A stretch of DNA of 7,497 nucleotides from an uncultured Anaerolineaceae bacterium (GCA_937897615.1 CALCNO010000015.1:1-7497), one strand, 5' to 3'; positions 1 to 6,380 are shown, numbered from the stretch's first letter. The notes: generated by a model from the sequence alone, not told the origin. Made by a program: numbers and translations.

Positions 1-704
1 TTGAGCTGGTGGATTGAGCTTCCCTGGGCAATGCCGGTGAGCGTCTCCGCCACGTTTAACACGTGTGTACCTGAGATCACCGTAATCCCCATATCAAATA
101 AAACCGGAGAAAGCGGCGTACTCGGCCCAAGCAGCACCACCGTTGCGCCTGGCCGACACAGGGAAATCAAGCCATCAAAGGTTCTGTTGATGATGGTGGT
201 GGCAGTGATCGCCACAATATCCGCCTGCGGCAGGTAAAACGGCGCCTGGTCTGCCGGGAGATCACCCGGCCGCGGCCTTAACTCCAGTGTCCACAGGTTG
301 CGTGTCAGCGGCCTGAGCATCTCTATAAACGGGAAATGCCCGATCATGGCCACATCTTTTCCTGCGGCATGGTTCAAAAGGTACTCGCGCCCGTTCAGCG
401 TTTGGCGCTGCTTGAGTTCACCCGGCAGCAAGGCATTGATCGCCGCCAGGCCAATGGTGACTTCGGTGAGGCTTTCGGAGTTCACCAGTGCCGCCAGTTC
501 ATCAGAGGGCAGGTCGAGCAGGCATCCGGCTTTCGCCACAGAAGGGAATTTACGGTGGTCGCAATCCGGGTTGGAAAATGTAGCCGCCAAGCCGCAGTGG
601 ATGCCGCTTTGCGTCTCAGCCACCACCGCTGTACGCGACATGCCCACCTGGATATTTAAAATGCGACCCGGTTGTATGGCATTGAGTAACCGTTCAATAA
701 TCAT
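1..704 (-). CDS. DUF4213/DUF364 family protein (putative heavy-metal chelation), 3' end outside window
   Basis: An uninterrupted minus-strand frame runs from ATG at 704 to the left edge, giving 234 residues without a stop. The start is supported by GAGG five bases upstream and a -10 box further up. The N-terminal half (about residues 1-90) looks like the DUF4213 domain. The second half looks like the Rossmann-like DUF364 domain, with IGHFPF (121-126), ITATTIINRTFDGLI (166-180) and LLGPSTPLSP (191-200), all positions where this family is conserved. Family members are about 250 residues, so only the last few are missing. The family is named for putative heavy-metal chelation on structural grounds; no reaction is established. 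Cys37, Cys49 and His50 are visible possible ligands, but I cannot say they bind metal. The gene is divergent from the patatin gene and shows no operon partner inside the window. Confidence 0.85.
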   Translation of the reverse strand, partial: MIIERLLNAIQPGRILNIQVGMSRTAVVAETQSGIHCGLAATFSNPDCDHRKFPSVAKAGCLLDLPSDELAALVNSESLTEVTIGLAAINALLPGELKQRQTLNGREYLLNHAAGKDVAMIGHFPFIEMLRPLTRNLWTLELRPRPGDLPADQAPFYLPQADIVAITATTIINRTFDGLISLCRPGATVVLLGPSTPLSPVLFDMGITVISGTHVLNVAETLTGIAQGSSIHQL

Positions 705-737
705 CAATACCTCAATTGCGCGAATATTGTAGGAAAA

Positions 738-743
738 ATTATA
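738..743 (-). promoter_or_regulatory. -10 box for the DUF364 gene
   Basis: The minus strand reads TATAAT, a perfect -10 hexamer. A start near 731 would leave a leader of about 27 bases that includes the GAGG ribosome binding site before ATG 704. No good -35 is seen at 16-18 bp; the best is GTGAAC, a 3/6 match. Confidence 0.5.
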
Positions 744-787
744 CCGCCTAACAAAGCGCGTTCACTAATTGACTACATCAGAGCATG

Positions 788-793
788 TATAAT
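788..793 (+). promoter_or_regulatory. -10 box implying a leaderless patatin mRNA
   Basis: TATAAT is preceded directly by TG and followed by only seven bases before ATG at 801. With normal -10 to start spacing, transcription would begin at about 800-801, on the start codon itself. No Shine-Dalgarno sequence precedes the ATG, which agrees with a leaderless transcript. TTGACT at 769-774 is only 13 bp away, too close for a standard -35. Confidence 0.5.
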
Positions 794-800
794 AGTGCTA

Positions 801-1646
801 ATGAATATCCTGCATCGAATCACAGATGGTTTTAATCCAAGAGCGCGCATCGGCCTGGCGCTCAGTGGCGGTGCCACTCACGGGGCAGCTCACATCGGCG
901 TCCTAAAGGTGCTGGAGGCCGAAGGCATCAAACCCGCCTACGTGGCGGGCACCAGCGCCGGTGCGCTGGTTGGCGCGGCCTACTGTTCGGGCATCCCTGT
1001 GCCGGAGATCGAAAAATTGTTCCTGGAGTTAGAGTGGCCGGATCTACTGCGGCCCACCGTCCGGCCTAAGCTATCATTTTTCAATGCTCAGCCATTGGAA
1101 GCCTTTTTGAAAACCTGCATGGGCGAAAAGAACATCGAAGACCTGGCGATCCCCTTTGCCGCCATCGCCTGTGATATCACCACCGGCGAGAGAGTCGTGC
1201 TGGATAAAGGCCCACTCACACCAGCAGTACGCGCCAGCTCGGCTTTTCCGGCAGTTTTCCCGCCGGTTGAGGTTGGCGGGCGGCTGCTCATTGACGGCGG
1301 CATTGTGGACAATCTGCCTGTGGAACAAGTGCGCGCGATGGGTGCAAAGTTCACCATTGGCTCCGATGTTTCCAAGCGCGGACGCAAGACGAAAACCCCT
1401 GAGAACCCGTTTGAATTGCTCTTTTCAGCTATTTATATCATGCAGGACCGCAGCGCCTATTACACCTCGGATACCTGCGATATTTACATCCGCCCCGATA
1501 TTTCCGAGTATTCGGCCTGGGGCTTTAAGGATTCCGCCCGGATGATCGATGCGGGTAAACAGGCCACTGAAAGATTGTTGCCGGAGTTGCGTCACAAACT
1601 CAAACAGCGTTCCCGGCCCTCGCTGAGAACGCTGCTCCAGGGTTAA
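801..1646 (+). CDS. Patatin-like phospholipase/lipid acyl hydrolase
   Basis: This 281-residue protein is a single-domain bacterial patatin of the RssA/YlbK type, expected to be a cytoplasmic or membrane-associated serine acyl hydrolase acting on lipids. From ATG 801 the conserved elements are in order: a glycine-rich oxyanion loop SGGATHGAAHIG (22-33), the nucleophile elbow GTSAG (50-54, Ser52) and the catalytic Asp in DGG (165-167). Ser52 and Asp165 form the expected dyad. The segment SSAFPAVFPPV before the DGG block is also typical. There is no signal peptide or transmembrane segment; the C-terminus is basic. An in-frame GTG at 795 would add two residues, but ATG 801 is preferred because of the position of the -10 box. 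It converges on the radical SAM gene with a 10-bp gap and no clear terminator. The physiological substrate is not predictable. Confidence 0.92.
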   Translation: MNILHRITDGFNPRARIGLALSGGATHGAAHIGVLKVLEAEGIKPAYVAGTSAGALVGAAYCSGIPVPEIEKLFLELEWPDLLRPTVRPKLSFFNAQPLEAFLKTCMGEKNIEDLAIPFAAIACDITTGERVVLDKGPLTPAVRASSAFPAVFPPVEVGGRLLIDGGIVDNLPVEQVRAMGAKFTIGSDVSKRGRKTKTPENPFELLFSAIYIMQDRSAYYTSDTCDIYIRPDISEYSAWGFKDSARMIDAGKQATERLLPELRHKLKQRSRPSLRTLLQG

Positions 1647-1656
1647 CCGCGCCACC

Positions 1657-3138
1657 TCATGCGGCGAATAAACCTTCGTTTACCTTGCGGAAGTGGTAAC
1701 CATATATGGCGAAAGTGATCGCCAGTGCAAACTTTTTAGGGTAACGCGCCAGCGTCCAAAAGAACAACTTCCAGTATTCGCGGCGCTCCCGCCCCACAAT
1801 CCCCAAACGCCAAATCGAAGCAAAAAAGGCGGCAATCTCCTGCCAGTGAATCTTCACCGGCGCTTGCATCGGGGTGTACACGCTGAGGAATGTTTTTACA
1901 CGCTGGTAAAAGAAGCGCGGCTCGTAAATTCCCTTCATCAACTGGCGGTAACCCTCTTCCAGCGCCTTTAGCCCCATCCTGGGCATAATGTTGGTGGAAC
2001 CGTCGGCGTTGTCGCCGGTCATCTCGTGCAGGATGCGCCCCTCCATCTCCATGCGGCGATAGAGCTGCGTGCCGTAAGGCGCTTGCAGCATCCCCACCAT
2101 GGCAGTGACAATGCCGGTCTTCTGGATGAACTCCACCTGGCGGCGGAAGATGCTGGCGCTGTCCGTATCAAACCCCACGATAAAACCACCCATCACCTGC
2201 AGGCCGTTACGCTGCAAAGTATTGATGCTCGCGCTCAGGTCGCGGTGCAGGTTTTGCCGCTTGTGGCACTCTTGCAGGCTGGCCTCATCGGGTGTCTCGA
2301 CGCCCACAAACACCGAGGTGAAACCGGCATCGGTCATCATCTTCATCAGTTCGGCATCGTCCGCCAGGTTGATGGAAGCCTCGGTAATAAAGCGGATATT
2401 GGGATGCTGCTTGCGCCAATGAATGATCGCCGGGAGGATCTCCTCTTTGAGCTGTTTTTGATTGCCAATAAAGTTGTCATCTACAAAGAAGATGTTGCGC
2501 TCCCAGCCCAACGCGACCATTTTATCCAACTCTGCCAGTAGCTGAGAGGCATTCTTGGTGCGCGGACGCCGCCCCAAAATGGCGGTGATATTGCAGAAGT
2601 CACAGTTAAACGGACAGCCGCGGGAATACTGGATGGAGAGCGAATCGTATTTGTGCAATTTCACCAACTCCCACATGGGCACAGGGGAAGCAGTAACATC
2701 GGCATAATCGTCGGTGGTGTATACCCGTTGCGGGCTGCCGAATTCCAGGTCGCGCAGGAACATCGGCAAAGTGATCTCGCCTTCATTGAGCACAAAATGA
2801 TCCACCGCCGCGAAAGATTGCCACTCCCCCAGGAACAGCGGCCCACCGGCCACAACCACTTTGCCCGCTCCTTTGGCACGCCGGATCACATCCTGCGCGG
2901 AGGTGCGCTGCACCACCATTGCTGAGATGAAGACCATATCTGCCCAACGCAAATGTTTTTCCGTTAAGGGTTCGACGTTCATATCCACCAGGCGCTTTTC
3001 CCAATCTTCCGGTAGTAACGGCGCAATTGTGATCAGCCCCAGCGGCGGAGAGGAAGCTTTTTTGTGTACAAAGCGCAGGGCGTGCTTAAAACTCCAAAAT
3101 GTATCAGGGAATTCAGGATATACCAACAAAATTTTCAT
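1657..3138 (-). CDS. B12-binding domain radical SAM protein (DUF4070/HpnP-like family)
   Basis: This 493-residue protein starts with MKILLVYPEFPDTFW. It has a Rossmann-type cobalamin-binding domain (about 1-150), a radical SAM TIM-barrel domain (about 165-360) and a DUF4070-like C-terminal region. The 4Fe-4S cluster motif is CPFNCDFC, with Cys175, Cys179 and Cys182. GGFIVGFD (317-324) and GDNADGSTNIMPRM (375-388) are family features. The usual DxHxxG cobalamin-binding signature is replaced by DMNVEP (52-57), so no histidine is available as lower ligand, as in many class B radical SAM methylases. The overall pattern resembles HpnP (hopanoid C-2 methylase), but the family is large and mostly uncharacterised, and no hopanoid gene is nearby, so the substrate is left open. 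ATG 3138 has GAGG four bases upstream, inside a hairpin. The last 60 residues are aromatic and basic, possibly membrane-contacting. Confidence 0.9.
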   Translation of the reverse strand: MKILLVYPEFPDTFWSFKHALRFVHKKASSPPLGLITIAPLLPEDWEKRLVDMNVEPLTEKHLRWADMVFISAMVVQRTSAQDVIRRAKGAGKVVVAGGPLFLGEWQSFAAVDHFVLNEGEITLPMFLRDLEFGSPQRVYTTDDYADVTASPVPMWELVKLHKYDSLSIQYSRGCPFNCDFCNITAILGRRPRTKNASQLLAELDKMVALGWERNIFFVDDNFIGNQKQLKEEILPAIIHWRKQHPNIRFITEASINLADDAELMKMMTDAGFTSVFVGVETPDEASLQECHKRQNLHRDLSASINTLQRNGLQVMGGFIVGFDTDSASIFRRQVEFIQKTGIVTAMVGMLQAPYGTQLYRRMEMEGRILHEMTGDNADGSTNIMPRMGLKALEEGYRQLMKGIYEPRFFYQRVKTFLSVYTPMQAPVKIHWQEIAAFFASIWRLGIVGRERREYWKLFFWTLARYPKKFALAITFAIYGYHFRKVNEGLFAA

Positions 3139-3142
3139 TTTT

Positions 3143-3167
3143 CCTCGATGAACAGGTTTGCATCGAG
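3143..3167 (-). promoter_or_regulatory. Hairpin covering the ribosome binding site of the radical SAM gene
   Basis: On the minus strand CTCGATG (3167-3161) and CATCGAG (3150-3144) form a perfect 7-bp stem with a 10-base loop. The right arm contains GAG of the GAGG Shine-Dalgarno sequence (3146-3143), four bases before ATG. Folding would hide the binding site. The loop contains CAAACC, which is complementary to GGTTTG in the next upstream hairpin (3181-3195), so an alternative pairing that frees the site is possible. Confidence 0.5.
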
Positions 3168-3202
3168 TCTATCAATTCAGCTCAAACCCGTTGAGTGTCC
3201 TC

Positions 3203-3268
3203 CTGCATATCGGCGGGCCGGAAACGCCGGTAACTTTCGTCACAGGTTTTTGGCAAAGTAATATGCAG
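3203..3268 (-). promoter_or_regulatory. Candidate structured leader RNA, three-way junction (class unknown)
   Basis: Read on the minus strand, CTGCATAT (3268-3261) and ATATGCAG (3210-3203) close an 8-bp outer stem. Inside are a 17-base unpaired strand (3260-3244), a 5-bp stem with a GAAA tetraloop (3243-3230, GTGAC/GTTAC) and, with no gap, a 5-bp stem CGGCG/CGCCG with a 9-base loop (3229-3211) that abuts the outer stem. In the tetraloop stem one pair is G-U on the minus strand but would be an A-C mismatch on the plus strand, which favours a minus-strand RNA in the leader of the radical SAM gene, 64 bases before its ATG. I could not match it to a known riboswitch consensus. Confidence 0.4.
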
Positions 3269-3363
3269 TCCAATCACGGGGGTTACTTGATACATAGTCA
3301 AGATCAGCGGTAAAACACCGCCATCCCCCTATTCCCATCACAAAACCCCAGCTCAGCCACTCT

Positions 3364-3377
3364 TAACAAGTTTGTTA
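3364..3377. promoter_or_regulatory. Operator-like dyad upstream of the sortase gene
   Basis: TAACAA-GT-TTGTTA is a perfect 6+2+6 inverted repeat about 50 bp upstream of the TATAAT at 3427. The size and symmetry suit a dimeric regulator, but no binder is identifiable from the sequence. Confidence 0.3.
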
Positions 3378-3426
3378 GATGTGGCATTTAAAGCCTTTTT
3401 ACGATAGCAAAACTCCGAATTATCGT

Positions 3427-3432
3427 TATAAT
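3427..3432 (+). promoter_or_regulatory. -10 box upstream of the sortase-like gene
   Basis: TATAAT lies 46 bases before ATG 3479 in an AT-rich stretch. No -35 match is found at 16-18 bp. An inverted repeat CGATA/TATCG (3402-3406 and 3421-3425) sits directly upstream, where -35 contacts would fall, hinting at an activator or repressor site. The resulting leader of about 40 bases has no Shine-Dalgarno sequence. Confidence 0.4.
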
Positions 3433-3478
3433 GTTTTTTGTAATAAGAATGTAATTTAATGATAACTTTATTGTAAAT

Positions 3479-4162
3479 ATGATTAAATTCTCTCTGAAAA
3501 CCCTCTCTCTCTCTTTCGCCATTGTGTTTGCGCTAATGGCAATTTTTCCCGGTGGAATAGTACGCGCAGAAACCACCGGGGAACAAGTATTCCTCCCCGC
3601 CCTGGCTGATTTTGCAGCCAGCCTGGCCAACCCAAATGCCAGCCCCAGCCAAGTTACGGGTGTTTACGTGGAAGGCGTCATGGCATTGCCTGTGGTACAA
3701 CAACCAGCCAATCAGCCAGGTTATGTTTCCAGTACAGCAGAAACCATCACTCAGTTTGCCGCAGCCAGCAATTATGGCAGCACCGGGCTGCTGGCCCACA
3801 ATCATCTTGCGGGCAAGCACTTCTTTAGCATCACAACCGGATCAATCCTTACCGTGGTCTACGGTGATGGGCAAACACGCTACTACAAAGTGGCTTCGGT
3901 AAATCAGTACCAGGCACTTTCGCCGAATTCCCCCTATTCGCAATTCATCAACTTGATGCAGCCCGATGTGGTTCTTTCGAGCAGCGATCTTTTTTATCAG
4001 ACCTACGGCCTGGGCGATGTCCTAATTCTGCAGACCTGCATTGCCAAAGGCAACGAGCCTTCCTGGGGCCGGCTCTTCATCATCGCCGAACCATATGAAA
4101 ATCACACCCTCGCCAAAGTTTCCAAAGAGACGGTTCATTACGGTATGCCAGTAGCGCAATAA
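3479..4162 (+). CDS. Secreted sortase-like protein
   Basis: This 227-residue protein has an N-terminal signal peptide (MIKFSLK basic end, hydrophobic stretch 8-24, likely cleavage after IVRA at residue 30). The body resembles a sortase beta-barrel with the catalytic triad in order: His107 in LLAHNHLAG, Cys187 in LILQTC (the family's TLxTC motif) and Arg198 in WGRLFIIAE. Sortases are cysteine transpeptidases that act on the extracytoplasmic side and attach proteins to a cell-surface acceptor or cleave a sorting signal. There is no C-terminal membrane anchor, so unless the signal is retained as an anchor the enzyme would be released. No protein with an LPxTG-like sorting signal is encoded in the window. 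ATG 3479 is the only start between an in-frame stop at 3452 and the signal peptide, and it lacks a Shine-Dalgarno sequence. The triad supports activity, but the substrate is unknown. Confidence 0.8.
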   Translation: MIKFSLKTLSLSFAIVFALMAIFPGGIVRAETTGEQVFLPALADFAASLANPNASPSQVTGVYVEGVMALPVVQQPANQPGYVSSTAETITQFAAASNYGSTGLLAHNHLAGKHFFSITTGSILTVVYGDGQTRYYKVASVNQYQALSPNSPYSQFINLMQPDVVLSSSDLFYQTYGLGDVLILQTCIAKGNEPSWGRLFIIAEPYENHTLAKVSKETVHYGMPVAQ

Positions 4163-4202
4163 TCCGGAGTTCGCAAAACCAATCACGTTACCCATTTAAA
4201 TC

Positions 4203-4238
4203 AAATGGATGGCCCGAGACGAGTGACCATCCATTTTT
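4203..4238 (+). terminator. Intrinsic terminator of the sortase-like gene
   Basis: AAATGGATGG (4203-4212) and CCATCCATTT (4227-4236) form a perfect 10-bp stem with a 14-base loop, followed by a T run to 4238. It lies 40 bases after the sortase stop and between convergent genes. On the minus strand the stem is followed by TTGATTTAAA, less T-rich, so action on the HD-GYP transcript is possible but weaker. Confidence 0.75.
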
Positions 4239-4262
4239 ATACCCCCTCCAGCGAAGAGTTAT

Positions 4263-5438
4263 CTACCCCGTAAGGGAAGAGTCAGTATGCAAGTTCAAGG
4301 GTTTTTCCTCAAATAACGAAACAAATGTGTGTACCACCTCGGCATCGTATTGCGTGCCTGCAAGGTCTTGCAGTTCTGCAATGGCCTCTTTATGAGTCTT
4401 TGCGCGCCGGTAAGGTCTTCCTTCTGTCATCGCGGCATAAGAATCTACCACTGCAATGATTCGTGCTCCCAGAGGGATCTGCTCACCTTGCAGCCCACGC
4501 GGGTAGCCTGAGCCATCCAGACGTTCGTGATGTGAAAGAATGAGCGCGGCAATATTCTCCATACCGGAAAGGCCGCGGATCATTTGTGCGCCAATCTCCG
4601 GGTGGGTTTTCATGATCTCCCATTCCCGTTCGGTCAGCGGCCCGGCCTTGTACAAAATCTGATCCTCAACACCGATCTTGCCAATATCGTGCAATAAGGC
4701 CGCCCAACACAACTCGCGGGTCTCGCGTACCGACAAACGGAACTTCAGCGCCATTTGCTCCGATAGTCCTGCCATGCGCTTGCCATGAGAGCCACTGTGA
4801 GAATCCCTGGCGTCCAGGGTACGTGAGAGCGCCAGCACAGTTTCAATTGAGAGGTTAGAAAGACGCTCGTTCAACTGGTTACGGTGAATGGCATTGCCAA
4901 GCTGGTCCGCTACCAGGTCGAGCTCATAGGTAATATCAGCTGTCAGTGGGTTGGCTGATGGATCAATCGGGTGGCACAGGAAAAGCACACCCACGGCCTC
5001 TTTTTCCACAATCAATGGAATCAGCCAGGCGCTGGTGCCCTGTGAAACACCCAGAGCGGCATATTCTTCCACTGTAAGAGATCGCTTCCACTTTTCTGGG
5101 GTAATCCCCGAGACAATAACCGAATCGAATAGCTGGTTCAGTACTTTGGCTTCCTGCGTACCTTCAGAACCGATATGCGGGAAAAACACATGCCCGTCAT
5201 CCCCCGTTGGCTGGAACCAGTTACCATCCCGACTGGCCAAATAAATGCGGCAGGTCTTTACCTTGACCAGGTCAGAGATAAAGAAGGCTGCCCTCCGTGC
5301 CAGATCTGTCAAAGAATCAGAACCTGCAAGATAATGGCTGAGGTCAGAAATGCCCGTCATGCGGGCTTGGTTCTTAATTACAGGTTTCTCCCCCCGGTAT
5401 CTCCCTGAATAATGGATGTTCTCAACATAGTGGGTCAT
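4263..5438 (-). CDS. GAF and HD-GYP domain protein, probable cyclic-di-GMP phosphodiesterase
   Basis: This 391-residue soluble protein has a GAF-like sensor region (about 35-190) joined to an HD-GYP domain (about 195-375). The HD-GYP domain carries the metal-binding HD (His250, Asp251) in LLHDIGKIG, the HHE block (303-305), DGSGYP (308-313) and VDSYAAMTEGRPYR (331-344). HD-GYP proteins hydrolyse cyclic di-GMP to pGpG or GMP, or related dinucleotides; here a ligand or redox signal at the GAF domain would presumably control the activity. No transmembrane segment or receiver domain is present. The gene starts 58 bases after the Os1348-like gene on the same strand with no clear promoter or terminator between, so it may be the last gene of that operon. 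ATG 5438 has only a weak binding site (GATGG), and a start at Met27 is an alternative. Confidence 0.9.
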   Translation of the reverse strand: MTHYVENIHYSGRYRGEKPVIKNQARMTGISDLSHYLAGSDSLTDLARRAAFFISDLVKVKTCRIYLASRDGNWFQPTGDDGHVFFPHIGSEGTQEAKVLNQLFDSVIVSGITPEKWKRSLTVEEYAALGVSQGTSAWLIPLIVEKEAVGVLFLCHPIDPSANPLTADITYELDLVADQLGNAIHRNQLNERLSNLSIETVLALSRTLDARDSHSGSHGKRMAGLSEQMALKFRLSVRETRELCWAALLHDIGKIGVEDQILYKAGPLTEREWEIMKTHPEIGAQMIRGLSGMENIAALILSHHERLDGSGYPRGLQGEQIPLGARIIAVVDSYAAMTEGRPYRRAKTHKEAIAELQDLAGTQYDAEVVHTFVSLFEEKPLNLHTDSSLTG

Positions 5439-5496
5439 AACGCCATCACTTTATTCATCAAAATGAGGTACGGTTGCAGGGCGTGCAAGATGCAGC

Positions 5497-5787
5497 TTAC
5501 TCAACTCCAGACAGGCTAACCGAGGTAATTTGCTGAAGCGCATTCATTTGCCGGGCAAACTCCGCCAGGGTGGTAGCACGAATGGCAGAGATGCGGCGTG
5601 ATTCTTCTGCGGCGAGGTGGAAGGCTTCGCCATTGAAGCCATCCTTGATCGCCCGGCCAGGATTAGAGAGCAACTGCTTGCGAAAGCGCTCGCTGATGAT
5701 GGCTGCTGTCATAATGCGGCTATACTCGCGTTCCCGTGCAATTCGATCTTCATCTTTCTTGTGATAATCATAAAAAATGTTGCTCAT
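5497..5787 (-). CDS. Os1348-like NHLP-clan small protein
   Basis: This is a 96-residue protein. ATG 5787 is chosen over upstream in-frame codons because AGGAG lies eight bases before it and its ATG overlaps the TGA of the DUF5317 gene (ATGA), indicating translational coupling. The N-terminus is highly charged (KKDEDRIAREREYSR). The core, about residues 24-82, has the pattern F-R-x-x-LLSNPGRAIKDGFNGEAFHL, then EE and LAEFARQM. This is the pattern I associate with the Os1348 family of the NHLP clan, proteins related to nitrile hydratase alpha subunits and to leader peptides of some RiPPs. The tail after residue 82 has Ser and Thr residues but no Cys and no double-glycine cleavage site, so it is not a typical lanthipeptide-like precursor. 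No maturation enzyme is nearby. The gene call is firm; the family is recognised by eye, and a precursor or carrier role is inference. Confidence 0.65.
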   Translation of the reverse strand: MSNIFYDYHKKDEDRIAREREYSRIMTAAIISERFRKQLLSNPGRAIKDGFNGEAFHLAAEESRRISAIRATTLAEFARQMNALQQITSVSLSGVE

Positions 5788-6371
5788 TGTGACTTCTCCT
5801 GTTTTTGTTCCACTTGCACTCCTCCAAGGCTCCACAAAAGCCAGATCACGCCAACCGCAATGAAGACGTCTCCTGCGCTGAAAGCAACACGCAAATTGCC
5901 GATTTGCGGTAAAAGGAATCTGTCTGATAAGATTCCCAGCCGCATCGTGGCCGGGGCAAGTACGATATCCTTGCCATAGCCGAGACGTTCTCCAACCGAC
6001 CAGGCGCCTTCCTGCCCCGGGTAAAGCACACTCACAGTAGCGGGGCTAATTGGCATAAACCCCCGGTTGAGTAAAATCACCAGGAAGTTAAGAAAGAAAC
6101 CCAGTGTGATCGGCCAAAAACTGGTTTTGCGGATGTTAAGGAGCGAAAAAACTAAAAGGATAACAAGTGAACCGACTAGCAGTATGGACGCCAGATTGTC
6201 AGAGATCGTTGTGCGGGTGCTACGGTTGAAAATGGCAAAGTACTGCGGAATGAACGCGATCAGCACAAGGATTGGCCATTTGAGATCATAAACGCGGTAT
6301 GGGCGCCTTCCAATCAAAGCCCGCAGTAACCCGGCAATAAGCCCGACGATAACTGCGATGAGCAGGATCAT
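5784..6371 (-). CDS. DUF5317 family integral membrane protein
   Basis: This 195-residue protein has about five hydrophobic segments: roughly 1-20, 31-48, 59-79, 84-104 and 165-183. Between the fourth and fifth is a hydrophilic loop with LNRGFMPISP (101-110), SDRFLLP (149-155) and then FSAGDVFIAVG (164-174), which fit my recollection of the DUF5317 family. A basic cytoplasmic-type segment GRRPYR (21-26) follows the first helix. The function of this family is unknown. The gene starts nine bases after the stop of the 46-residue peptide gene and overlaps the next gene by ATGA, so it lies in a tight operon. AAGG directly abuts the ATG, too close for ideal initiation, and GGTGG about 13 bases upstream lies within the preceding gene, which suggests coupling to translation of the small peptide. 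Confidence 0.8.
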   Translation of the reverse strand: MILLIAVIVGLIAGLLRALIGRRPYRVYDLKWPILVLIAFIPQYFAIFNRSTRTTISDNLASILLVGSLVILLVFSLLNIRKTSFWPITLGFFLNFLVILLNRGFMPISPATVSVLYPGQEGAWSVGERLGYGKDIVLAPATMRLGILSDRFLLPQIGNLRVAFSAGDVFIAVGVIWLLWSLGGVQVEQKQEKSQ

Positions 6372-6380
6372 CCTTGTCGA

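Larger units (their letters stand above)
3139..3478. other. Divergent intergenic region rich in inverted repeats, no gene seen
   Basis: These 340 bases separate the radical SAM gene (minus) from the sortase gene (plus). No convincing ORF lies within. The left half holds a set of hairpins that fit a minus-strand leader: 3144-3167, 3181-3195 (CTCAA/TTGAG) and the 3203-3268 junction. The middle has CTTGA(7)TCAAG at 3286-3302 and GCGGT(5)ACCGC at 3307-3321. The right half is AT-rich and carries the dyad at 3364-3377 and the -10 box at 3427-3432. A clear promoter for the minus-strand transcript could not be picked out. Confidence 0.7.

Noticed and set aside
298..732. Plus-strand open frames at 1-237, 298-732 and 336-659
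   Set aside because: They lie opposite a continuous minus-strand frame with recognisable DUF364 motifs, a ribosome binding site and a promoter; their translations look like nothing known.
795..803. GTG at 795 as the patatin start
   Set aside because: It would add only two residues, lies within the promoter-proximal bases after the -10 box, and has no ribosome binding site; ATG 801 fits better.
1647..1664. CCGC/GCGG hairpin between the convergent patatin and radical SAM genes
   Set aside because: Only a 4-bp stem, partly inside the radical SAM coding end, with no T run; not a convincing terminator.
2026..2541. Plus-strand open frames within 1693-3261
   Set aside because: They are antisense to the radical SAM gene, overlap one another and have low-complexity His/Leu-rich translations typical of shadow frames.
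3203..3268. Known cyclic-di-GMP-I or cobalamin riboswitch in the radical SAM leader
   Set aside because: The GAAA tetraloop invites comparison with cyclic-di-GMP-I RNA, but the conserved core words around the junction are missing, and the cobalamin box was not found.
5474..5488. TTGCA/TGCAA inverted repeat between the Os1348-like and HD-GYP genes
   Set aside because: 5-bp stem without a following T run on either strand; insufficient as a terminator or operator call.
5788..5835. Upstream start at 5835 for the Os1348-like protein
   Set aside because: It would overlap the DUF5317 gene by 52 bases and lacks support, whereas ATG 5787 has AGGAG at eight bases and an ATGA overlap.
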